Of a stretch of 64,000 nt of DNA, positions 38,173-48,146 are shown piece by piece. Below the pieces are notes generated by a model. That model ran no database searches. It had not been told where the DNA came from and saw nothing but the letters and a program-made list of their open reading frames with translations. This stretch comes from Helicostylum pulchrum (taxonomy: Eukaryota > Mucoromycota > Mucoromycetes > Mucorales > Mucoraceae): assembly GCA_025677825.1 (NCBI GenBank), contig JAIXMO010000032.1, positions 295,232-359,231 on the forward strand. Reading direction: 5' to 3'. The first letter of the stretch is position 1. The number at the start of each line of letters is the position of its first letter. The position numbers and the translations under genes are program-made.

Positions 38173-39189
38173 ACAAAATTGAAACAAACCCCCCCCCCCA
38201 AAAAACTTGTAATATGAAAAAATAAAAATGATAGTTAACTTGTTGTTATTAATAAATAAATAAATAAATACAGTCCTTTCCGCTGCCAATTTGAGTGTTT
38301 AACGAAAAAAAAATGAGGGGCCATAAAAGACATACTTTTAATAAAGCGTTTGAACGGTGGGGGGGGGGGGAGGTTGTAGAAGTGTATCACTGACGACAAT
38401 ACTAAATATTCGTACACCTTTCTTCCGTTATTGTTATTGTTGTTAACTTTTCTAAAATATCGAATGCCCAAAAGTATTTAGCAATCTAGAAGCTTCGAAA
38501 AATAAAAGAAAACGGCGAAAGTGTCTACTTTATTGTCAAAATCTACAGAGTAAATTATGCCCGTAAAATAACTATCACGTATATGAAATATCTAGCACAA
38601 TGTCACATCTAGCAACTTTTTCAAACCAGTGCAGGAGAATTTTCGATATTAAGAACATATACTATGCATTTCGTTACTTCTCTTATACTGAATTGGGCAG
38701 CTTCCGGCTACAATCTTGTACATTTTCCAGGCATAACCAAACCAAATTTATGGACTCGCTCATGTAGGCTGATGGATAAGTATAAACAATTTAAGTTCTA
38801 GAATCAGAGTAAGCTTTGCTAGTTTTCGTGGTAGGTCACATATAGATTATATATTTACTTTTATTTAATAGCCTCGACCTCTTTTAACCCAATAATTGAT
38901 ACGGTTAAATATTTTTTCGTGTTGACCCAAATATAAAAAGTATAATTTCTTACAAAGAGCTAATATCTTCAGATTAAAAAATTGAAAAAATTGCAGATTT
39001 GTCAAGTGTAGAAATGTACCAACAGGACTTTCTTACGTAGAAAAAGCAATAGTAGGAATAGATCCAGCGGGCGAAGTATTTGATCCCTCGATAGATATAT
39101 GAAAAAAATAATATTTAAAACCAAACAGTCTTTTTATTCGGTCAAATCATCAATAAATAGAAGACATCAAAGAAATATTTGGTTGTATC
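38173..39189. other. Intergenic, no gene seen
   Basis: About 1 kb between GCN1 and the relic nuclease region. It contains AATA tetranucleotide repeats (about 38250-38270) and a 12-base G run (about 38359-38370). A short frame at about 39030-39099 encodes GIDPAG, which is reminiscent of a RuvC-I motif but too short to support anything. Confidence 0.5.
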
Positions 39190-41002
39190 ATGACACTAAG
39201 AGAGGTAACATTAGATATTATTCAACCTATCAAAGAAAAGAAACGGAAACGGAAAGAAGAAGGTAATTATGATTACATATCCTGTTATAATATTAAATAT
39301 TAAAGTAACTTTACCTACACAGCGTTACGCGAACGTCATGTTCGTATACTAGCGTCATACATATTAAAGTATGCACGTATTAATTTTTTTTTGTATCACG
39401 TTAGCGTCAAATAAAAGAAAGGGCGAAGAGCGCGAAAACGCATAAGTTAAACGGGCAAAAAGAGCGGCAAAGCATAGCAAGGAACCATCGCAGGAAGACG
39501 TCTGTGAAAGTTGTTACATGCCTGGACATAAAATAACACGTTCAAAGAAATGTCCAAAACATAAGGAATCAAAAGCGGAAGAGATAAAAGACTTTCTTGG
39601 TGACAGCACAAGTATTACCAGAAAGATCAAGTTCAACACTATAGTACGTGATGAATACGCAGATGATCTTGAAAAAATAATCATTTCGACATCAAATCAT
39701 ATCAGGAATATATTGATCAGATGTCAAATATTTGTCAACTACTACATCATTGTAAACAGTAATAGTGCAATCGATAAGCGTATTTTCACACAGAACTTTT
39801 GGTATAGCATCTGCAAATTGGTTTTAAACCAAGAAGTAACCAATTTAAAGTCTTTGCCTGATAATATTATGACGTATTGGACAAGTTTCAAAAATATATT
39901 TGGAACCATTGTGTACGATGTAAAAATGGAAAACGGATACTCGAACTGTATGACTGTGGCTTGCAATAAAATGAGCACGGTCTACACAAATATGATAGTA
40001 GAAAATTTTGAATCAAGATTAACGAACTATTTTTTATGGTCCATTCAAAAAGAGTTTCCTGAGGTAAGTTTAATACACTGTATATACCCAAAACCTTTCC
40101 AGATTTTTAAATATTTTGATTTCATATTAGATGTCTCGTAAGAATGCACAATTGATAAGTAATTCCTTTTGTTATCCATTTGTTTGTGGTATGAATCCGG
40201 AGTGGCCAAAAGATATTGATGATAGCAAAAGAATTGAAATTTACAATGCTATTTCTGAATACATCCCTTCAACTCCTGTAAACACTGTAAAAACCTTTGC
40301 GAATCCTGGAAGGTACATACCAGTGTTATCAAAATTATTGGAGATCTATGAAAAAGAACATGATAGCACTCTTTCCCAAAAGAAACCGGTATTATTCTCT
40401 TTGGCTCCTTCTCCCTCTATGAAGTGGAGGTACATTACTATTAATTCCAACTGCTTGGCGGCCTTCACCGAACAAAAACTGCCTAAAAACTATTCGGATG
40501 TTTTAAAAATGTTTGATAAAGTTTTTAATTTGAAAAAAATTAGAGTCGAGAGGTAAATAAAATTGATGTATACTGAATATCGTAAAGTAAAAACTAGTAC
40601 ACGATACATAGCGAGATATCCAAGATAAAGAAATCTGCTTTTTCTAATGTGGTTAGAACTGATGGTTGCACTGTTGATGTTATTCTATATAAAAAAATAA
40701 CCAGAGACGAATTATTTTTTGGTCAAGATTATGGGTTTGAGCTCGACGATATGAAAGGTACCATTGACCCTGTAGATGACCTATTCAACGGGGGAAAAAT
40801 ATATAGTAAAGAAAGAAGGCTAAAAAGTAAAAGAAAAAAACAAAAGAACAGAAGCAAAGACAAGAATTCTGAGAAAAGGTATTTACGTATTTGGCTTACT
40901 GGTATTGTGTACGTACTAACTCTGAAAATCAATAGCAGAATATCAGTCGTGCTTTTCGGAAACGGTACGTTTGGGAAAGACTGTAAAGATCAAAAGAAAT
41001 AG
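39190..41002 (+). pseudogene. TnpB/Fanzor-like nuclease gene relic, main body
   Basis: Coding blocks at about 39497-40063, 40131-40552 and 40612-41002 join in phase through two good GT-AG introns. An upstream piece beginning at the ATG at 39190 cannot be linked without a stop. The sequence has a zinc-knuckle-like start (CESCYMPGHKITRSKKCPKH), a long helical region (IRNILIRCQIFVNYYIIVNS), LAPSPSMKWRYITINSNCLA, then NVVRTDGCTVDVILYKK and GTIDPVDDLF. From memory, the last two fall where active relatives in Mucorales have VRTDG and a RuvC-I motif like GVDPGI; here the Gly after Pro is lost. After the basic stretch ERRLKSKRKKQKNRSK the frame degrades, and VVLFGNGTFGKDC is followed by a stop. I read it as a decayed eukaryotic TnpB-type (Fanzor) gene. 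Family assignment rests on motifs only. Confidence 0.6.
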
Positions 41003-41141
41003 ATGCGGAGTAACAGGTATTTTGTGAAAAGAATTACAGAAATCGGGAGACTTGATAGTTGCAAGAGTAGATCATCACGCGTAATTATCTACATACTTAA
41101 TTTCGTTTTTTTTTTGTTAAATATATACATATATTTTATAG

Positions 41142-41396
41142 ATTTACCACTCTTGCCAAACTCCTTCTCTCATTAAGGTAGACTCACGCCGCCATGCTGT
41201 TCTCGTTTGCAGAAACTGCAGGATAGTATGGCAGCGTGATGTAAACGCCTCTAAAAACATCAAACTCATTTCTACGTTGAAATTACAAGACAAAGAATTA
41301 CCTGCTGTATTTTGTCGAGGAATAAAGCTTGATACTTACCTTCGCCGTATCGAACACGGTTCTCATCCATGTGAGCTAAGAAATTTACGACAGTAA
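41142..41396 (+). pseudogene. RuvC-III / zinc-ribbon tail of the TnpB/Fanzor-like relic
   Basis: An 85-codon open stretch preceded by a plausible acceptor (TTATAG at 41136-41141). It contains HSCQTPSL, then CRNCRIVWQRDVNASKNI (RDVNASKNI at 41235-41261). This is the typical end of TnpB/OrfB nucleases: a zinc ribbon followed by the RuvC-III motif (R)DxNAxxNI. One Cys of the first zinc pair appears to be lost. It is separated from the main body by a stop and about 140 bases. Confidence 0.62.
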
Positions 41397-41478
41397 CTAT
41401 AGTAAGTAAAAATAAATCCCCTGTAGCCGTGAACCATATTAATTATGTTACGTAAATGGATAATTTCCCTATGGACGT

Positions 41479-41886
41479 GTAGTAGATGAATTCCGTACCT
41501 CGATTAAATGCTCAGAGTGCCACGATACTCTGGAATATATAGGAGGTCTACAAATATATTTTTTCGCAGTTCCAGACACTAGCTACTTTTTTTCTGTTAG
41601 TTAGAAAAAAAGAAGGCGAAAAAAAGCTACGAATCTTTGGGTATGTATATCCTCTAACAACTATGTACATATACTAATATCATTCTATAGTTCACTGTTC
41701 AAAAAACTTGCTTAGAATGGCAAGAAAATTTGGCATAGAGATATAAACGCTGCCATATACGTCAAAGGAATAATGCCGAATTGTATCAACTCACAATATA
41801 GTATCGAATCAAGGCATGCATCCTTATGTCAAGGCAGTTGGGCCTCATACTCTTTAAAAGAAGTCACGATTTTGATGATGGCCTGA
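41479..41886 (+). pseudogene. Second RuvC-III / zinc-ribbon tail fragment
   Basis: A second, independent end piece. VVDEFRTSIKCSECHDTLEY (41479-41538) is the first half of the zinc ribbon, as in TnpB proteins (EFRTSxxCSxC). After a broken stretch, GKKIWHRDINAAIYVKGI (RDINAA at 41737-41754) repeats the RuvC-III motif, and the frame stays open to a TGA at 41884. Stops and frame changes between the halves show decay. Confidence 0.55.
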
Positions 41887-42017
41887 GGGGCGGCCTTTCG
41901 AAGGGGTTCATTAAAAAATTTTAACCGCACAGTGGCTTAGACAGTGGTCGGCCAGAAAACAGGGTGGAAAATACTGAAAATTTTTGCTCTTTCTCTTTTT
42001 CTCATAGAATTTCAACC

Positions 42018-43027
42018 ATGTCTACTTTCGAAAAGGTAAAAACTAGACATCATTTTACAACACATTAACGAAAGAAAGAAAAACCACAGTTTCTAATTCA
42101 GCTATTCCCTTTTTTTTTATTAAAAAAAATAGACAATTGTTATCGATGGCAAAGGTAACTTAAAAAAAAAACTGACACCAATAACCAACACTAATTTATA
42201 TTTTTTTTATAATAGGTCATTTGTTAGGTCGTCTTGCTAGTATCATCTCTAAGCAAGCCCTCAATGGCCAAAAGGTTGTTGTCGTTAGATGTGAAGCTTT
42301 AAACGTTTCTGGTGAATTCTTCCGTAACAAGTGTATGTAGAACAAAAAACACGATAGTGCACCTTTTTTTTTTTTTTTTTTTTTTCTCTGAAAGAAATAT
42401 AATATGGGGGCCTTTTTTTTTGCAGTGACGATAATAACGATATGCTCTTATTTTCGAACTTCTTGAAAGGAAAGCGTACATAGTCTCTTTTAAAGAAAGA
42501 GAAAAAAAAGGAAGAAAAAAAAAGTGGCGGTGGCTTTTTATATATATGAATACTAACATACATAATTTAATACAGTGAAGTACCACGCTTACCTCAACAA
42601 GCGTTGTCTCGTCAACCCCACTCGTGGTCCTTTCCATTTCCGTGCTCCTTCTCGTATCTTGTATAAGGCTATCCGTGGTATGGTTCCTCACAAGACTGCT
42701 CGTGGTGCCGCTGCTTTGGATCGCATTAAGCTTTTCGAAGGTGTCCCTGCTCCTTATGACCGTACTAAGCGTATGGTTATCCCTGCCGCTCTCCGTGTTC
42801 TCCGTCTTAAGCCCGGTCGTAAGTACACCACCATTGGTCGTATCTCTCACGAAGTCGGATGGAAGTACCAAGATGTCGTTGCCAAGCTCGAAGAGAAGCG
42901 TAAGGCCAAGTCTGCCGCTTACTACCAACGTAAGACCGCTCTCGCTGCCATCCAAAAGAAGGCTGTTGAGTCCAAGGCTGATTCCCTCAAGGAAATCAAC
43001 TCTGCCATTGCCGCTCTTGGTTATTAA
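42018..43027 (+). CDS. RPL16: 60S ribosomal protein uL13 (L16/L13a)
   Basis: Four exons (42018-42035, 42133-42154, 42216-42332, 42576-43027) give 202 residues, matching yeast Rpl16 (~198). Diagnostic sequence: [99 protein letters not shown] and [17 protein letters not shown]. It is a component of the large ribosomal subunit. The first two exons are tiny (18 and 22 nt) and the last intron is 243 nt, long for this window; 5' intron clustering matches the L17 gene. Confidence 0.95.
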
Positions 43028-43106
43028 AAATTGTTTTTTTTTCTATTAAAATATTGAGAAAATAAATTTATTTTTTATTTAAAAAAATTTAAAAAAGTCT
43101 TTTCTT

Positions 43107-44063
43107 CTAATGTAAAAAGGATAAACAATGGGTAAAGGCACTACAAATCCATTGAAATATAGTTTGTGGTGGCTTTCTTTCTACGCTTGAAAGTTGATAA
43201 TCAATTAAATTATGTTGTGAGGGTAAACACTTTAAAGCTGAACGAATAAATTGATTATCCAAATTAGGATTCATTCGCCAAATATGTACAGGCTCATCAT
43301 CTATATCAATTATAATGTTATCACTGTCATCATCAGCATCGTCTCGGTATAACAATTGAAAGCCTAATACTCCTGTTAATAATCGTACATAATCTTCCAT
43401 TGGTTCTTCATTATTCTGCGTCAACACAGATTCATTCATTCTCCATTCAACCACTTGATGCTTGTTTTGTAACTGATACTTTAAACAACCTACCAATGCT
43501 CCTATAAATGGTACAGACCCTACATCCTTGCGATGTCTCCTCATAAATTCTTGTACCAGTACTAAACGTTGTTTGTCAGTAATATCCAACGGTTTCGCAA
43601 TATTTGAAAGCGTCTTTGTTAAGTGTTCTTTTAACTCGTCGTGACGTTTTTTATGCCAGTCTGATCTAGCGTCTTTTTTTATTACTGCTAACGTATTCAA
43701 TTTTTCGAGTGATAAAGTCCACTTGTTGCCATCTAATCGTTCAAATTGTAATTGTTCCAAATGTTGTTGAAACTCTGGGTTGGCAGTTTCAAAAATGTAG
43801 CGTGTAACGTTGGGTATACTTTTACATTGGTCAATAAACATTACAAATTCGTTTGATTTTGGATCGTTTTCAAATGCTTCAGAACAAATATTTCGCCAAT
43901 ACGCAGCAGTATCAGCAGTAACAGTATCAGCAGTAGTATTAGCAGTATCAGCAGTAATAGCAGTAGTAGTAGCAGCAGTAGCTGTAGCAGCTGTAGCTGT
44001 AGCAGCTGTAGCTGTAGCAGCAGTAGTAGTAGCAGCAGTAGTAGCAGTAGTAGTAGTACTCAT
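43107..44063 (-). CDS. Uncharacterised protein with Thr/Ala repeat N-terminus
   Basis: Single exon of 318 residues. Residues 2-53 are almost only Thr and Ala in repeating units (TATAATATAATATAA), encoded by a tandem CAG/GTA-type DNA repeat. The rest looks like a soluble folded protein: YWRNICSEAFENDPKSNEFV, MFIDQCKSIPNVTRYIFE, LVQEFMRRHRKDVGSVPFIG, DYVRLLTGVLGFQLLYRDDA. An acidic loop (DDADDDSDN) is followed by IIIDIDDEPVHIWRMNPNL. No membrane helix or signal peptide. I do not recognise a family. It converges with the uL13 gene, the stop codons being 80 bp apart. Confidence 0.7.
   Translation of the reverse strand: MSTTTTATTAATTTAATATAATATAATATAATTTAITADTANTTADTVTADTAAYWRNICSEAFENDPKSNEFVMFIDQCKSIPNVTRYIFETANPEFQQHLEQLQFERLDGNKWTLSLEKLNTLAVIKKDARSDWHKKRHDELKEHLTKTLSNIAKPLDITDKQRLVLVQEFMRRHRKDVGSVPFIGALVGCLKYQLQNKHQVVEWRMNESVLTQNNEEPMEDYVRLLTGVLGFQLLYRDDADDDSDNIIIDIDDEPVHIWRMNPNLDNQFIRSALKCLPSQHNLIDYQLSSVERKPPQTIFQWICSAFTHCLSFLH
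43916..44055. repeat. Tandem trinucleotide/15-mer repeat in coding DNA
   Basis: On the + strand GTAGCAGCTGTAGCT-type units recur with small changes over about 140 bases. They encode the Thr/Ala N-terminal tract of the minus-strand protein at 43107-44063. Length is likely variable between strains (inference). Confidence 0.75.
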
Positions 44064-45606
44064 AAAATAAAATAAAAGAGAAGATTAAAAAAAAATTAAT
44101 TTGATTACAATTGATTTTCACATGCACACATATTTATACGACGACTGTAACAATAGGCTCTTTTGTTGACTTTGTATACCATTGTCTTACCTAAAGGGGT
44201 CCTAATACTGAACGGTGGCAATTGTTCTCTTCTACATCTTATTAAAACCTAGCAGTGACGTTAAAGACTACGAAACAAAAACTAGTTGATATTAGCATGC
44301 ATGTATTTCCCAGATAATTGTTATATGTATCACATCATACCAAAATCAACCAGAGTCAGTACCCACCGGGCACTGTGAAAACAGTCTCAATAAGTAAATG
44401 TTTATGGTTTATTGTTCTAAGAGAGTAATAAAAATAAATGTAAGATTGGTTTATTGCTAGTAACTGGGCATCAAGCAACATAAAGTTTATATTTAAATAT
44501 CTTACATGTACTGTAATCTAAAAGCGCTCTTTGTGACGGAAACCACGTACCATAATTAAGTGTACATACCGGAATAAGAGTTTATGAGGAAAAGTTAACC
44601 AAAGGGTAACTAGCATCGATTTGAAGGTATAACCATAAAATATTTACTGGCACCATTCAGAGTCCAAGTAGAGTAAGAGTTTTTAAAAAGATAATAAAGA
44701 GTTCACTTTATAAGATTGGTTTATTATAAGCCGCGATCCCAAGAGGACAGGTTCTTTTTGTTACGTACGACACCTATTACTTTTTTTTTCATGTTTAATA
44801 CAGAGATATTAATGTCAATTAATTATGATAAAGAAAAAAAAAGCTGGAAAAGAACTGGAAGATATTTACATATACTTTGAGGTATGCTTTATTGAGTTTA
44901 ATGGGATGTAGCTTTTTTTTTAGTGATAACCGTATAATATGTAACTGATTTTCGTTGATAAAATTGACAGGCTATATAAATTAATTTCTTTAGTGTAAAG
45001 TATACAATGAATATATTCCTGGCTTTTTAGATGACTAAAAACAAATCAAAATTCTGTCAAAAAGATAATTCGCTGTAAACATTTACTATAAAAAAAACAC
45101 GAGTTGCCTTTCAAAATTAAGTTTACTTCCATGAAGTTTTTTATTCAGCTGGAAGAGGCTATCAAATTTTCATTAGATGCAAGGTCTTGGTAAACACTTT
45201 AATAACAAAAAGTACTTCTCGTACTATTAAGAATGCATGGCAATTCTATTTTCTTTTGACAGTTGCTATATCTTGATTCAGCTTTCCCGAAATCCACGTA
45301 ACACCCCAAGTCTCAAGGAAAGTATCCGTTTGATCAAGATGGACTTTGATTTCCTGTCAAGGACAGAAACGTATGATTTGAAGGGGTTGTTTGTAATCTA
45401 TGGATAATTAACATAATTCAGGACGACATTGGCTTTGGACGGCTAAAATATTAAAAAATTAAATCACCCTCTTGGGTGATTCAAGTGTCGTCACAGTAAA
45501 AAATAAAAATAAAAAGAAGCTCGTTTACTTTACTCAAAAGCGTTTCTTTTTTTTTTTTTTTTTTCTTTTACCCAACCGGAAAAATAGAAAGTCCACTATA
45601 TACACA
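44064..45606. other. Intergenic region between divergent genes
   Basis: About 1.5 kb with no coding signal. The 15-mer TAAGATTGGTTTATT occurs twice in direct orientation (44441-44455 and 44711-44725). A perfect 8-bp hairpin with a 4-base loop lies at 45462-45481 (AATCACCC TCTT GGGTGATT), about 125 bases before the NOT3/5 start codon. No RNA gene was recognised. Confidence 0.5.
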
Positions 45607-47890
45607 ATGTCGATGAAAAAACTACAGGGTAAAAAAAATAAAAGAGAGAGAGAGAAAAAGAGTAATATAAAGAAGAAACAAAGTTTGTGTTGACTTGATA
45701 GTTTTTTTTTATTAACCAGCCGAGATCGACCGGGTCTTAAAGAAAGTGAGTGAAGGAGTGGAAACATTTGAAAGCATTTATGAAAAGATTCAGTCAACAG
45801 CTAATCCAAATCAAAAAGAAAAATATGAACAAGATTTAAAAAAGGAGATAAAGAAACTTCAACGTTTACGTGACCAAATAAAGACATGGTTATCTTCTAA
45901 TGAAATTAAAGACAAGGCATCGCTTTTAGATAATCGTAAACTGATAGAAACTGAAATGGAAAGGTTCAAAAACGTTGAACGTGAGATGAAGACAAAGGCC
46001 TTTTCAAAAGAAGGCTTACTACAACGAGAAAAAATGGATCCTAAAGAAAAGGAAAAAGCAGACGCGTGTGATTGGATTTCAACTACAGTAGATGAATTAT
46101 CTCAGCAAATTGAAATGGCTGAGGCAGAAGTAGAAAAACTACAAGGAACTAGTCGGAAAGGCAAAAAGGACCACGCAAAACTAGAAAGAGCAAGCGAATT
46201 AGAGCACTTTATTGAAAGAGATCGATGGCATATTAACCGTTTAGAGCTTATTTTACGTTTACTTGAAAACAACCAGCTTTCCACTGACCAGGTAAACGTC
46301 CCCTTTTTAAAAAAAGTATTCTGATCTTGCTGTTAAAACTTTTTTTTTTAAAACAAAAAATAGGTTCTTGCTATTCAAGATGATGTTCAATATTATCTTG
46401 AGTGTAACCAGGTAATTTTTTTTTTACACAATTGCATTATTGTCACCAGTATTACTAAACTAGTAATTATAGGAACCGGATTTTGAAGAAGACGAACTTG
46501 TCTATGACGACTTGAATTTAGAAGAAGAAGAGGAAATGTATAATGTCGGTATAGAAGAACATTTTGTTTCTGAAGCTATAAAAAAGGGTACAAAAAGAGA
46601 TATTTTTTTTTTTAAAAGAAAAAGAAAAAGGTATTAATAGTTAAAATTAGATGCTGAAGAAAAGTCTGCCGCAATCGCAAAGAAACCTAAAGAAAAGGAG
46701 GAAGAAGATAAAACGAACCATAAAGCAGTAACATCCAGTAGTAGTCCTGCCAGTTGTAAGTCGCCTTTCTTTTTTCTTTTTTTAGTATGCTAACTAGCAG
46801 AATAGCAAAATCAACTATAACCGCAAGTCCGGTTAAAACACCAAAAAGCGTACCGCCGCTTAAATCACCTGAAGTAGATAGTTCGACCAGTTTAAAGTTC
46901 TCTCAAGCTGCTTCAGAAAGTATAAAGGATAAGGGTAATATATATACACACACAATATGTATACATATACGCGGCATTGTAATTGTTTATTTTTTTGTTA
47001 GCGCAATCACCGCGAGTTGTTGTACCGTCCGCCTGGGCAGAACCTATCAAGATTGTTGATCAAGTAAAGTCGACACCACCTTTAGAGAATTCATCTGTAG
47101 AGGTTCATAAACCTCAAAGATCCACGCAAATAAATAGTAATGGATATACAAAGATTGTAAGAAGAAGAAGAGAAAAAAAATTATGCAAATTAGATCGTGT
47201 AACTTAAAAAAAACATATATAGTCATCATTGGATACTCCTTTAACCCAGCAACCTGATACAGAAGTTGAATCTAGATTACCCTCCTCATTGGCTGACCTT
47301 GCTTCATCTTTTGAAGCAATCAAGAATAAAGGTAAAAACGAAATGGTAATGATATAATTTTAAGGTTACTAAAAAATTATGTTTACATTGTATAGCAAAT
47401 AATGAAAATGCACAATATACCAATCGTATGTTGGATGCAAGTTTACAATTTGTTCCTGATTTAATAGATTCAGAAAGGTACAAAATATAATTGTATATAA
47501 TATACATGATTATAACCAGTAAATTATTATAGACCCAAAGTCTATCAAGCGCAAACACCACAGTTGACCCCAGCATATTATCCCCAACAACCCTTAGCTA
47601 TATTTGATAATCCCAGCCTTTTTGAAAAGTTTGATATGGATGCATTATTCTTTATATTTTATTATCAACAAGGTACATATCAACAATACTTGGCAGCAAA
47701 AGAATTAAAAAAGCAATCATGGCGATTTCATAAAAAATATTTAACTTGGTTCCAAAGACATGAAGAACCAAAAACAATTACGGATGAATATGAGCAAGGA
47801 ACTTATATTTATTTTGACTATGAAGGTGCTTGGTGTCAACGGAAAAAGACTGAATTTAGATTTGAATATCGCTATTTGGAAGATGCATAA
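45607..47890 (+). CDS. NOT3: CCR4-NOT complex subunit NOT3/NOT5
   Basis: Ten exons (45607-45628, 45720-46291, 46364-46411, 46473-46587, 46651-46755, 46806-46934, 47002-47156, 47223-47331, 47396-47477, 47533-47890) give 564 residues. The N-terminal ~230 residues are the Not3/5 coiled-coil domain: [55 protein letters not shown]. The C-terminus is the Not2/3/5 box: [61 protein letters not shown] Ser/Pro-rich linker joins them. The complex shortens mRNA poly(A) tails and links codon optimality to decay; this subunit contacts the ribosome in yeast. The acceptor at 46805 is non-obvious and was chosen because nearer sites give stops. Shorter than human CNOT3 (~750), mainly in the linker. Confidence 0.92.
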
Positions 47891-48146
47891 ACCGTATTTG
47901 TTTGTTTGTTTTATCTCCTTTTTTTTGTTTTTTTTTTTGTTTTCCCTTCCCTCACAATTTTGAAATAACCTTTATAAAGAAAAAGAAATTTAACTGTATA
48001 ATGACAATTACTTGTATAGTGTTTTTTATTATAAATAATTGAGAATTTATGTACATAAGAAAAAAAAAGAGGGGGAATTTTGTAAATTGCTATAATAATA
48101 ATTAAAAAAAAAAAGAGAAAAAAAAAGGGATAGTTAGTTAAATAGT

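Noticed and set aside
39033..39099. A GIDPAG-encoding stretch as a separate RuvC-I relic
   Set aside because: Only about 20 codons, upstream of the N-terminal domain and without supporting motifs; likely chance.
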